The notes below the pieces were generated by a model, which saw nothing but the letters and a program-made list of their open reading frames with translations, made no database searches and was not told the origin of the DNA. Position numbers and translations under genes: made by a program. A stretch of DNA of 64,000 nucleotides from the NCBI GenBank assembly GCA_025618425.1, contig CM046850.1, forward strand, positions 971,819 through 1,035,818, given 5' to 3'. This stretch comes from Heliocidaris tuberculata. Lineage: Eukaryota > Echinodermata > Echinoidea > Camarodonta > Echinometridae. Positions 21,884-31,409 of the stretch are shown here, piece by piece. Each line of letters opens with the position of its first letter. The stretch's first letter is position 1.

Positions 21884-22468
21884 AGGGAAATCCAACCTTT
21901 ATAGCAAGTTGCTTTGAAAGAAAGAGGAAAAATCAGAGAAGCAGATTGGTGAAAGTTTGAACAAAATCGGACAAGCAATAAGAAAGTTATGAATTTTTGA
22001 AAGTTGTAATCACTATGCATATGGGAATTTCAAATTGGCCGAATAGGTAATGTCACTGTGATGTAGCTGTGGACAACTCCCCCATTCGCTCTAACACACA
22101 AAATGACTAAAATGTCACTTTAAAAAAAAAATGCATTACTCAGTAGGATCTTTTCGTTCATGAGGACCTATAACAATATGCTATCTCCAATATATTTTGA
22201 GTACTGCCCCGAGGGTAAAAGCGCCTCGAAGAAAACCGCAAATTAATAATATTTTTGTGTATGACAAACGGGAGAGTTGTCCACAAAAATGTCACAATTG
22301 ACTCACCAAATTGCCAATTTGAGATTCGCATAGATGTAGTGATCTCATTTTTCAAACATTCATAACTTTCTTAGTCCTTGTCCGATTTCTTTCAAACTTT
22401 CGCCATCTTGTTTTTCTAATTTTTCTGCTTTCATACAAATCATCTTATTACCAAGGTTGGATTGCCCT
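21884..22468. mobile_element. AGGGCAATCC MITE (family B), second copy, inverted
   Basis: This 585-bp element is flanked by TTAA (21880-21883 and 22469-22472). It is the reverse complement of 21027-21618, so the two form a long inverted repeat with a ~260-bp loop. It abuts the right end of the larger TTAA element and shares its TTAA. Confidence 0.85.
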
Positions 22469-22472
22469 TTAA

Positions 22473-22960
22473 GGTTTCAAAATCAAGGAAATCTATTAAT
22501 TCTCTCAGATTGATTAATTCGGCACTGTGCATTACCCAGTTACAATCAAGTCGCAGTAATTCACCCCCGGACGATACCATTATTGAGAGAATTTCTTTTG
22601 TTAACCCGTTCACTACTTAATTCTCCCATTCCCTCGTTAATGGGCTTTATATAAAGGACCCACAGGTTCCAATAGTCAATGGGTTATTAAATTGAATAGG
22701 TATCTCCTTTATACACAAGCCATGACCTGGAAACGTACAACTTACTTGTACCTATGAGACATAATGTAGCTGTCCCTAGGCCTACAGACTGAAAATCTTC
22801 ATTGTTCTAAGTTTACTATTATACATCTCCCTTCATATTATTTTGTTTGGTTGATATCACTTTTTTTTTGTCATTCAGTTTTAATTGTAGTTTAATTCAG
22901 TGATAATGGTATGTCTTAATACCAGAAGTCAGTGATTCCTTCTGAAAGGTATCGATATTG
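22473..22960. other. 3' flank of the lectin gene, nothing recognised
   Basis: This lies downstream of the minus-strand stop codon and is presumably part of its 3' UTR. No clear polyadenylation signal was identified. Confidence 0.35.
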
Positions 22961-23206
22961 TTACATAATGTAAGTAACCTTACAGATATAGGACAACCTC
23001 TCGGAACATAGAGCGTCACCCCATAAAAACACGTGGGGTGTGCTGGACTCTGGCTGATAAGTAACGACGCAGTCCTGATTTAACCAGTCGTTTGGCTGCC
23101 CAGGACTCCAGGAGGTGTAGTCAACGGGTGTCCCATCAGACCAAACAAAGGCGCCCTCTACGTCTGGATTGGGTTGGTAGAGACCTATCCAATATTTGCA
23201 TGTTTC
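22961..23206 (-). CDS. EGF/C-type-lectin gene, last exon (C-terminal half of CTLD)
   Basis: The minus-strand exon follows a GTCCCATAG acceptor and encodes ETCKYWIGLYQPNPDVEGAF, VWSDGTPVDYTSWSPGQPND, then DCVVTYQPESS, and LWGDALCSERLSYICK, ending in TAA at 22961-22963 after five more residues. It shows the C-type lectin hallmarks: WIGL, the 'W-S-D-G-T-P-x-x-Y-x-x-W' strand, GQPND, and the two distal cysteines ending in YIC. The sugar-site triplet is QPN, neither the canonical mannose EPN nor galactose QPD. The usual WND calcium motif reads WGD, so sugar binding may be altered. The exon begins in phase 0, matching the upstream exon. Confidence 0.9.
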   Translation of the reverse strand, partial: ETCKYWIGLYQPNPDVEGAFVWSDGTPVDYTSWSPGQPNDWLNQDCVVTYQPESSTPHVFLWGDALCSERLSYICKVTYIM

Positions 23207-23901
23207 CTATGGGACAAAAAATACGTATTAAAGACTTAAATATATGCTGCAGTGACGTATCTAGAGTTGTGGCGCCCAAGGCAAACCCCCTGCCCAAACT
23301 TATCAGCTAAAAATTACAAACCTGATTGAGTCCAACTTTAATTTCAGAAATAAATAATTACGTCACTACTATGATGCAGTTGTCTCGGTATACTGGTATG
23401 ATAAAATAATCATTTTACAAGCGGGGGGGGGGGGGGGGGGTGACCAAGCAGTAGATCTTTTGGCAATGTTCCCCTTCAAAACAGAATTCCTCATGCGTTT
23501 AACTCTTAGGAAAAAAATCGCAAGGGAGCATACAACCAAGCGTTGAATGTTGAACATGGAATAATGCTATTCTATATACTATTCCTTTCTAACTATATTT
23601 CTAATTAAATATTAACAGATATATAAAAGCAAATGATCGGCATGAATGATAATGAAAATACAAAGAAGAATAAAAAACAAAACAAATGAATATATACTCT
23701 TTTCATGCATGACGATGTCCATGCAAACTTTCGTGTCGATCGCACCCCCTCCTCACCCCAAGCCCATCCTACTCCGTAAAAAAAAGGCTCAGTCAAAAGG
23801 TCAAGTCTGATTTGTGTCAAATAATATATCTGGGGCACAGGTACAATGAAATATTTTCTTCAAAATATCAGATAGTGTTACAAGAATATGAAAATACATA
23901 C
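23207..23901 (-). other. Lectin gene intron
   Basis: A 695-bp intron with a poly-G run at about 23424-23440. No other feature was recognised. Confidence 0.6.
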
Positions 23902-24092
23902 TGAACCCTGACAGATATCGAGTGTGAAGTTAAACTCCTGGACACCATGAATGGACACCAAGTCTACTTGGCCCATCTGCAGGTCGATTTCCCGACAATT
24001 CATCAAGGCCTTGTCAAAGGTGACTTTGGCAGGAAAGAGGCGGTAGCAGTTACCCTCAAAAAAGAGCCAAGGCTCTGTGCAGAACGTAGTAG
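23902..24092 (-). CDS. EGF/C-type-lectin gene, CTLD N-terminal exon
   Basis: This minus-strand exon (191 nt) lies between a GGTATTATAG acceptor and a GTATGT donor. It encodes ATTFCTEPWLFFEGNCYRLF, PAKVTFDKALMNCREIDLQM and VDLVSIHGVQEFNFTLDICQ. This is the start of a long-form C-type lectin domain. It has the extra N-terminal Cys pair (F-C ... G-N-C-Y), 'W-x-x-F-x-x-x-C-Y', an alpha-1 helix with Cys, and the 'LVSIHxxxExxF' strand. Its split first codon (g + ct = Ala) joins the EGF exon, and its last codon is in phase 0 with the next exon. The extra CQGS-E-TC pair just before WIGL resembles a short inserted loop between the two exons. Confidence 0.9.
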
Positions 24093-24221
24093 CTATAATA
24101 CCACCAGGGAAAAGTTGATTTAAAAAATGACATAGAGTGTTTCCCAAGAAAAGAAAACCCAAATGTAACCAGCAATATCTCATCTCAGAAATATCTCATC
24201 TAATAAGTATAACCACATCTA

Positions 24222-24959
24222 AACACAACCAAAAAAGTAACTCCCCCCTTAATTAAATTGGTGTAATTTCTTAACGAAAGGGTTGTGAGCAAAATAACTT
24301 GGCAAGAGTATTGACTAACTTCCCTGTAAAAATGAGATTGATCCGTCGAGTCATGCATGAGTTGGCAAACATTAAAGGCAAAAATGTCACTTTTCAAAAG
24401 TCACAAGGGTCATTTTTTTATGTTGTATTAACAGTACATTTTAGCATTTCTTGCACGATTTTTAAAGTGTGCTCCCTCAACCATAACACAATGACAACCT
24501 CTTATGTTCACACAACATGTGATGATACAATTTGGTAAAAATATCTGAAGTTATTTTTTTTCAATAAGCTGAATGGATTTTGCAATTGTAAATTCACGAG
24601 GGTTGATTTCTTTTTTAATTGTACTCACCAAACCATAATAATCAGAAAAGTGTCTGGATAGGTGTGAGGGGGTCAAGCGATGGATAATAAACAACAACAC
24701 ATAAATATGCACCAGAAACCGAGTTCGCTAAAATCTCGTTTCACAGAATCCCCAAAATGACCCTTGTGACTTTTGAAAAGTGACAATTTTGCCTTTGATG
24801 TTTTTTCACTCATGCACGACTCAATGGATCAATCTAATTTGCACAAAAAAGTTAGTCAATACTTGTAGGAACACTCCTGCCAAGTTATTTTGCTCAAAAC
24901 CTTTTCGTTAAAAATTTTTGCCATTTTGATTAAGGGGGGAGTTACCTTTTTGTTGTGTT
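24222..24959. mobile_element. 738-bp TA-flanked MITE with ~200-bp inverted repeats
   Basis: Ends AACACAACC.AAAAAGTAACTCC and GGAGTTACCTTTTTGTTGTGTT are flanked by TA (24220-24221 and 24960-24961). The arms match for about 200 bp (e.g. AAAAGTCACAAGGGTCATTTT). This fits a mariner-type foldback MITE in the lectin gene intron. Confidence 0.75.
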
Positions 24960-25104
24960 TATTACGATACATTTATTTAAAAAAAGAAAATTCCTTCTCC
25001 TTTTATAATTATGATACCACATTTACGATATAGAACTTTTGATCATCAAACTGCAAAAATGTATTTTAAAAATGTTGATTACAATTCAAATATACTTTCA
25101 TACG

Positions 25105-25256
25105 CATGGGCGGCGATCCGGGGGGGGGGGAGACGGGGGAGACGCGTCCCCCCGTATTTTTTTTTTTTTTTTTTTTTTACAGCAACTAATGGTACAGCAA
25201 CTAATGGTAAAGGCTAGTCGGGTCCCCCTTGCCTTGACAAAAAATCGCCGCACATG
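25105..25256. mobile_element. 152-bp hAT-type MITE with 8-bp duplication
   Basis: Termini CATGGGCGGCGAT and ATCGCCGCACATG are flanked by a perfect 8-bp duplication TTCATACG (25097-25104 and 25257-25264). Inside is a poly-G run, then GACGCGTCCCCCC and poly-T. An 8-bp duplication with CA.GGGCGGC ends is characteristic of hAT elements. It is inserted in or beside a LINE 3' end. Confidence 0.85.
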
Positions 25257-25264
25257 TTCATACG

Positions 25265-25775
25265 ACACATGAAACAGAAATAAGCCCCACCACTGGAAAT
25301 TTAACAAATATTGTGTGAGACACTCATTTAGATTCACTTGCCCCATCATCTGGAATAGCCTCTCTGCTATGATCACGGAAACAAACACGTTGAAAGCCTT
25401 TAAAAGAAGGCTGAAAAATATATTTTAACTGAAGAATCTTTTAAAATCATCTGTAACCCCACCAGCCCTCCTGCAATTTTTTCCCCTCGTTTGTTTTGTT
25501 TTTGTTTGTTTGTTTGTTGTTGTTTTTTTGTTGTTGTGTATACTACTTTTGATTTCTATATTCTACCATCTAAATTATGTATTGAGTTACTCTGTTCACC
25601 TGTATAGGATTATTGCTTAGATAGAACCTAAGAGGTTATTTTGCGATTAATCCTCATAATTCCGATTCTAAGCTCACTCATTTCTTTTTTGTATTCATGT
25701 ATTTAAATGCTTATAGTTTATCTTTTTATGGAATTGTGAAATTAAATTGAATTTGAACTTGAATTTGAACTTGGA
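25265..25775 (+). pseudogene. CR1/Jockey-like LINE 3' end
   Basis: The plus-strand frame reads RFTCPIIWNSLSAMITETNT, LKAFKRRLKNIF, then stop at about 25428. 'IWNSLxxxxxxxxxLxxFKxxLKxxF' is the usual C-terminus of CR1/Jockey-class ORF2. A ~350-bp 3' UTR ends in repeats of 'TTGAATTTGAAC', the short-repeat tail typical of CR1-like elements rather than poly-A. It is truncated at its 5' side. Confidence 0.7.
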
Positions 25776-26387
25776 AGTAATTACTCAGGAATTTCAAAAT
25801 AATTTATGCACGAGAGTGAGCTCTTTTGATCAACATTAGCCATTCACTGAACCTTTTTTATTTTTCTCTTTTTTTTTAAATTCTCATATCGTAACTGTTC
25901 ACGTGTCTTGTTTCCTTACTGTCCTCTCTTCTCGCCTTGTGTGTTGATTTTAAAAGTCAGTGTTGGGCTCATTTCATTTCATTTAGTGAAAAATAAAAAT
26001 TTATAAGTATAATTGCTATTCGCATCTTTTGGGATCTATGTAATACAAGCAATGCTTTTGAATTAGGTTCCACCACTTTTGTTTTATTATAAATTCATTA
26101 CCAATCATTGTGATTACTTCATTGAATTCTTGTATTATACTCATGCTATTGTTCATACTTCGATAATTTTCACTATTGATTGTCATGTATGATTTATTGT
26201 AATTTTTTGAAGAAAAACAAGAGTGAAAAAAATAAATTCAAATCAAAATTTTAAAAAACCCCAAAAACTTCTCAATAATAGAAGGGTAAATAATTTACCC
26301 CCCCCCCCCCCCCAATTTACAACAAATCGTTTATCAACGGTCAGCGTTGGTTACTTCTTTGGAAATATAATCTAAGTCAATGCTTAC
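25776..26387. other. Lectin gene intron, possible second LINE tail
   Basis: AT-rich sequence ends at about 26225-26245 with 'AAATAAATTCAAATCAAAA', which resembles another LINE 3' tail. A poly-C run lies at 26300-26314. No coding frame. Confidence 0.35.
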
Positions 26388-26486
26388 CACAAGTTTTACC
26401 ATAGAACTCCAGGGTACAGGTGCAATCAAAACCATGGATAGTCTCTGTGCAAGTCCCTCCATTCAGACAGGGGTTGGAAATACACG
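26388..26486 (-). CDS. EGF/C-type-lectin gene, EGF domain exon
   Basis: This minus-strand exon of 99 nt lies between ATATTAAAG and GTAAGCA. It encodes CISNPCLNGGTCTETIHGFD, then CTCTLEFYGKTC. All six EGF cysteines are present in the order C-x4-C-x5-C-x8-C-x-C-x8-C, with the classical 'NPCxNGGTC' and 'GFxCxC...GxxC' patterns. The D/N-x-D/E calcium-binding motif expected before the first Cys is not evident. It is a single-exon domain with split codons at both ends (phase 1-1), the symmetrical phase typical of shuffled EGF exons. Confidence 0.93.
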
Positions 26487-26768
26487 CTTTAATATGTGAA
26501 AGACACGTAGAATGGTAAAGATTGTTGAGGGAAAGAATCTTGGAAATACAGGTTGTATGTGAAAGAAACATAAAGTAGGTAAATTGCCATTTGGTCCAAT
26601 GACAATTGTTCCCCATTCCCAATTCGCCCCATCGCAATTCGTGTTCGTCCATTCTTAATGATGTCTAAACCCCATTTCGTCTAATTTTCACCTTGTCCAC
26701 TTGTCAGTTAGTCTTACGTGACTTATGTCTGTTTGGGCCGTAATCCAATTTGTCTAATCACCTGTTGG
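26487..26768 (-). other. Lectin gene intron
   Basis: No recognised content. It includes the 8-bp CCTGTTGG target duplicated by the adjacent hAT element. Confidence 0.4.
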
Positions 26769-27387
26769 CAAGGGCGGCGGAGCGAATTTCAAAGTGAGGG
26801 GGGGCACCAGCAAAAAGGGCACTTTGGGGGCACCTACAGAGGGTGAACATAAAGCAAAAAAGGACCATTTTGTGACATTGGTGTTACCCTATACAGTCTA
26901 ATTAATATAGTTATTATCAAGCATCACCTTGTTCCTAGTTATTGTGGTTCTGGACACTACTTCAGCTCCACCAATTAGCAGTTTTGTGTAAATGGTCTAA
27001 CGATTCATGCGAAGCGAGCGAGCAAAATTTTTCGGACTTTTTTTTCTAATGCTGAAGTCCTTGAGTTGTGCATTATTTACACCGATATAACGAAAATGAC
27101 AACAGCAAATTCATTTGGGGAGAATGTCGAATGATCTTTTAATTTGTACATTAACCCTGTCATTTTATTTAGGATTACACAGATATATAACATACTTTAT
27201 GCGATCTGCGAAAAGGGGCACTTATCAGGAGAAAAGAATACTTATTAGAAAGATAAGTTGGCAATTATCAGGTATGAAAAGGGGCACTTTTAGTAGTAAA
27301 AAGGGGCACTTATCAGAGAGAAAGGGGGCAATTTTCAGAAATAAAAATGGCATTTTTGGGAACTTGAAAAAGTGCGCGCCGCCCCTG
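26769..27387. mobile_element. 619-bp hAT-type non-autonomous element with 8-bp duplication
   Basis: Termini CAAGGGCGGCGGAGCG and CGCGCCGCCCCTG are flanked by a perfect CCTGTTGG duplication (26761-26768 and 27388-27395). The interior repeats AAAAGGGGCACTT several times. There is no transposase frame. The CARGGGCGGCG ends and 8-bp duplication identify hAT. Confidence 0.88.
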
Positions 27388-27419
27388 CCTGTTGGTTTAA
27401 TGCAAGTTTGCCTTTAAAG

Positions 27420-27830
27420 CATGCACACCGCACACCATACGATCGGTCTGCGATCCGATTTTGGAAGTAAATGTAATATCATTTGATATAAACATATGAA
27501 CACTTGAAAATATTTTTGATTGAGGTTCTGAATAGTCATATAGATAATAGAATTGAAAATACGACCTATTCCGAGCTTTCTAGTCGGAGAAAAGGCCAAA
27601 TCGGCTCCAAGTCGTAGAGAGCTGTCCTACGATTGTCTGCGATTTGAAACTGTTATGATCCTCCGGGTAGAAGACTGACAGCGCACCAAAGCCCCATGTT
27701 TAGTATTCATATTATTGTTCAGAACCTGAATTTTATTAGATATTAAAATGCCCATATTCAATGCTATTGCGATTTATTTCCAAAATCGGATCGTTGTCGA
27801 TCGCGTATCGTAATAGTGTGCGGTGGCCTG
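27420..27830. mobile_element. ~410-bp MITE, family E copy 1
   Basis: The inverted ends ACCGCACACCATACGATC and GATCGCGTATCGTAATAGTGT flank blocks such as CTAGTCGGAGAAAAGGC and GTCCTACGATTGTCTGCGAT. A copy sits at about 62370-62715, where the left terminus is missing. Confidence 0.65.
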
Positions 27831-27989
27831 AAAAGCCACACTGGACTTTGTCGTATGAGGGAAATGAATATTAGTTAAGACAAAATATGCAGAAGACCAA
27901 ACAACTGGAAGCCCAAATGACCATTGGACGAAATGAAAACTAGATGATACGAATCTTGAAAACACTTATAACTAGAGGACAATTACAAT

Positions 27990-28383
27990 TATAGGTGTAG
28001 ACAATAATGTAGACAGGCGTCTGCCTTTTGAACGAAAGATTGTGGGTTCGAATCCACCCCGGAAGGATGACTGTAATAATAGCCTGCGTTGTGTGTTAAC
28101 GTGCCCCTCCCCTGTTTTCATAGACGCAGGCTGTGTTCCAGGGAAAACATTTCGTCCCTTGGATAGGACGTTAAATGGAGGCCCCGTGTAAAGGAGAGTC
28201 ACCACCTTTGCACGTAAAGAACCCACTGCACTATTCGTAGAAGAGTAGGGGGAACCCGGGTAGTAGTATACCTGCACATTCCAGTCAGTTATACCGGGAG
28301 GAAAGACCCGAGGGTTACAGTGATTCAATTCGCTTTTCCCCCTCCCATGCACAGGTAACGCCAAATCATTAATAACACCAACA
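27990..28383 (+). mobile_element. tRNA-derived SINE
   Basis: A Pol III B box GGTTCGAATCC lies at 28045-28055. The body contains TTGGATAGGACGTTAAAT, GGAGGCCCCGTGTAAAGGAG and AAGAACCCACTGCAC, which I recall as the conserved body of a SINE family found in several marine invertebrates. It ends in an (AAT)n tail. The A box is weak. Confidence 0.65.
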
Positions 28384-28435
28384 ATAATAATAATAATGAT
28401 AATAATAATAGTAATAGTAATAATGATAATAATGA

Positions 28436-28466
<31 letters not shown>

Positions 28467-28605
28467 GATAACAACAATAATAATAATGATGATAATAATA
28501 ATAATAGTTATAGTAATAATAATAATTATAATAATGATAATAATAATAATAATAATAATAATATCATCATCATCATCATTAACATTATTATTATTATTAT
28601 TATAC
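28384..28605. repeat. (AAT)n/(ATT)n microsatellite
   Basis: Long interrupted trinucleotide run with GAT and GTA variants, probably grown from the SINE tail. It gives poly-Ile shadow frames. Confidence 0.95.
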
Positions 28606-28653
28606 CATTTGGAAAATAGACAAACTGGGTATAGATTAAATGGAATTATTAGA

Positions 28654-30520
28654 CCTGGACCCCATTCACACTCCCCGTTAGACCGCTCTAGAGGAACGGT
28701 TCTTGAAGAACGGTTTGATTGCGTACACACTCCCCGCAATTTTTATGTCTCAAATCGCTCAACGAGTCAAAGTGGTCTTGTTGCTATGGCAGCTCAGGTT
28801 AGCGGGTCAATTTTTTTCGCGCGGAATTCAAACCGTATACTGCCTGCCTGATGCATTTATCTTTATATCTTTCCAAGGCTTCTTTTTTTTCCACTTTCCT
28901 TTTTTCTCCGTGTGCATATCATACTATCATCTAGTCTTTTTTCACATTTCCTTTTGTTTTCCTTTGTTTTCATCATTCTATCTTTTTTTCTTTCTTTAGA
29001 TTTCTTATGTTTTTCTTCGTTTTTATCATTCTATCAGTTTATCTTTCTATCTTTCCTTGTTTTCTTTTGTTTTTCTCTGTTTTTATCATTTCATCATTTT
29101 AACTATCTTTCCTTGTTTTCTTTTGTTTTTCTTTGTTTTCATCATTCTATCGTCTTTTCCTTCTTCAGATTTCTTATGTTTTCATCATTCTATCATTTTC
29201 TCTTTCTATCTTTCCTTGTTTTATTTTGTTTTTCTTTGTTTTTATCATTTTATCATTTTAACTTTCTAACTTTCCTAGTTTTCTTTTGTTTTTCTTTGTT
29301 TTTATCATGCTATCGTCTTTTTTCTTTAGATTTCTCATGTTTTTCTTTGTTTTTATCATTCTTTCATTTTTCTCTATTTTTCCTTGTTTTCTTTTGTTTT
29401 TCTTTGTTTTTATCATTCTATCATTTTCTCTTTCTATCTTTCATTATGTTTTGCTTTGTTTTTATCATTCTATTGTTTTTTTTCTTTAGATTTCTTATGT
29501 TTTTCTTTGTTTTTATCATTCTTTCATTTTCTTTTTCTATTTTACCTTGTTTTCTTTTGTTTTTATCATGCTATCATTTTCTCTTTCTATCTTTCAATAT
29601 GTTTTTCTTTGTTTTCATCATTCTATCGTCTTTTTTCTTTAGATTTCTCATGTTTTTCTTTGTTTTTATCATTCTATCATTTTCTCTCTCTATCTTTCAT
29701 TATGTTTTGCTTTGTTTTTATCATTCTATTGTTTTTTTCTTTAGATTTCTTATGTTTTTCTTTGTTTTTATCATTCTTTCATTTTCTCTTTCTATTTTTC
29801 CTTGTTTTCTTTTGTTTTTCTTTGTTTTTATCATGCTATCATTTTCTCTTTCTATCTTTCAATATGTTTTTCTTTGTTTTCATCATTCTATCGTCTTTTT
29901 TCTTTAGATTTCTTATGTTTTTCTTTGTTTTTATCATTCTTTCATTTTCTCTTTCTATTTTTCCTTGTTTTCTTTTGTTTTTCTTTGTTTTTATCATGCT
30001 ATCATTTTCTCTTTCTATCTTTCGATATGTTTTTCTTTGTTTTCATTATTCTATCGTCTTTTTTCTTTATATTTCTCATGTTTTTCTTTGGTTTCATCAT
30101 TCTATCATTTTATCTTTCTATCTTTCTATATTTCCTTGTTTTCTTTTGTTTTTCTCTGTTTTCATCATTCTATCATTTTCTCTTTCTATCTTTTCTTGTT
30201 TTCTTTTGTTTTTCTTTATTTTTTTTCATTCTATCATTTTAACTTTCTATCTTTTCTTATGTTTCTTCCTTTTCATCATTATAGGAAAATCAAGGAAAAT
30301 CACACGAGATTTCCCGCGCAACACACACACACACTCACTTCCGGTTGAAGTACGCTTTAGAACCGTTCCTCAAGACCACCTCCCGAGGTGGTCTTTTGGA
30401 GCGCTCCAGAAGAACGCTTCCTGGACCACTTTAGCATTCACCTCACCTCAGAACCGCTCCTGAGGAACGGATCTTAGTCAGACCGCTGATCTAACGAAGT
30501 GAGTGTAAATGGGCTCCTGG
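28654..30520. mobile_element. 1.87-kb inverted-terminal element carrying a minisatellite
   Basis: The left end is CCTGGACCCCATTCACACTC followed by CGTTAGACCGCTC. The right end read inward is CCAGGAGCCCATTTACACTC followed by CGTTAGA. Subterminal GAGGAACGGTTC and GGAACGGATC motifs occur on both sides, and short hairpins such as GACCACCTC/GAGGTGGTC lie near the right end. Target duplication is not clear. The centre is filled by a T-rich minisatellite. Confidence 0.6.
28860..30285. repeat. T-rich minisatellite
   Basis: About 1.4 kb of repeats built from 'TTTTCTTTGTTTTTATCATT', CTATCATTTTCTC and TTTCTATCTTTCC, with a recurring composite of ~55-60 bp and larger ~160-bp periods. Frames rich in Phe, Leu and Ser on the plus strand are artefacts. 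Confidence 0.93.
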
Positions 30521-30756
30521 ATATCAACTGGGATTGGACCAAATGGCAAACAACCGTGAAATTTTGTATGGATATGAATGACATAGAGAAACTTCCAAAT
30601 GCATAATGCATGTATTCGAAATGTTGATAGTATTTCACATTTTTAGGTAAAAAAATAAGAGAGAGAGAGAGGGAAAAAAACATCGAATCACAGGATACAT
30701 GAAGAGTTTCTGTCAAAATCAGGTTACATCTGTGAAACTATAGGAAAATAACATAC
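30521..30756. other. Lectin gene intron end, nothing recognised
   Basis: A short stretch between the inverted-terminal element and the upstream lectin-gene exon. It has a GA tract at about 30658-30672. Confidence 0.4.
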
Positions 30757-30957
30757 CTGGCTCTTTACAGATAAGTCGATGAGTAATGACATTCTCCAAC
30801 TCTGGTATGTCTGGTAGCCAGATATTCTCATTGGTTACCAGTTTGGGTACCATGGCATGAACTTCTCCATTTTCGAGGGTAGTAGTGCCACACGACATTG
30901 AATCTACGAGAGGACAATTGCCGGGTACGTCGCTGTCCGTGGCAACTTGTACCACTA
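30757..30957 (-). CDS. EGF/C-type-lectin gene, first visible exon (unknown Cys module)
   Basis: This minus-strand exon of 201 nt lies between CTCATGCAG and GTATGT. It encodes VVQVATDSDVPGNCPLVDSM, SCGTTTLENGEVHAMVPKLV, TNENIWLPDIPELENVITHR and LICKEP. Three cysteines (N-C-P, S-C-G, I-C-K) and a final split Ala codon lead straight into the EGF exon (g + cg). I do not recognise the domain; it reads as extracellular. No signal peptide or membrane segment is visible, so earlier exons must lie at higher coordinates (beyond 31 kb or outside the window). Confidence 0.7.
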
Positions 30958-31091
30958 CTGCATGAGGAAATGAATAGAGAAAATGGGTATGTCATACCAC
31001 CAAACCGATTCCAAATCGATTCCAATTAACCGACGGATTCTTGGCCATTCGATGCCATGTAGGCCTATATTTTGTTTTTTGTTCGATTGTT

Positions 31092-31237
31092 GGGGCCGTT
31101 GCACAAAACTTGCGTGTGAACGCAACTCAGGAAAATCAAACGCAACTTTATTTTCAGCCAATCAGAAGAGTGCATTAAGGACTTGCGTTTGATTATTAGG
31201 AGTTGCGATTAAACGCAAGTTTTGTGCAACGGGCCCC
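31092..31237. mobile_element. 146-bp GGGGCC MITE, family C copy 2
   Basis: Termini GGGGCCGTTGCACAAAAC and GTTTTGTGCAACGGGCCCC are near-perfect inverted repeats. The interior matches the 11.3 kb copy (CGCAACTCAGGAAAATCAAA, CAGCCAATCAGAAG). This copy's longer inverted ends make it the better representative. Confidence 0.85.
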
Positions 31238-31409
31238 CTGATGTCTTTCTTATCGGTGTGACATGGGGCATTATACGGAACATGGTCGCTCGGCTAAAGC
31301 CGGGTAGGCCTAATGATATGATTGCAGTGACCTCAGGGAGAACAGTATATAATACTGATGAGGCACCCCTGCGTAAACGATACTTATTATTATCATCAGT
31401 ATTATTAGG

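Noticed and set aside
28912..30463. Several 127-359-codon Phe/Leu/Ser-rich frames that look like multi-pass membrane proteins
   Set aside because: They come from the T-rich minisatellite; all three plus frames are open simultaneously over the same DNA.
30474..30955. Minus frame extended past the donor site (LICKEPGMLFSYSF...) as the true protein
   Set aside because: A GTATGT donor lies exactly after the GAG CCA G, and phase matches the EGF exon; the extension is intron.
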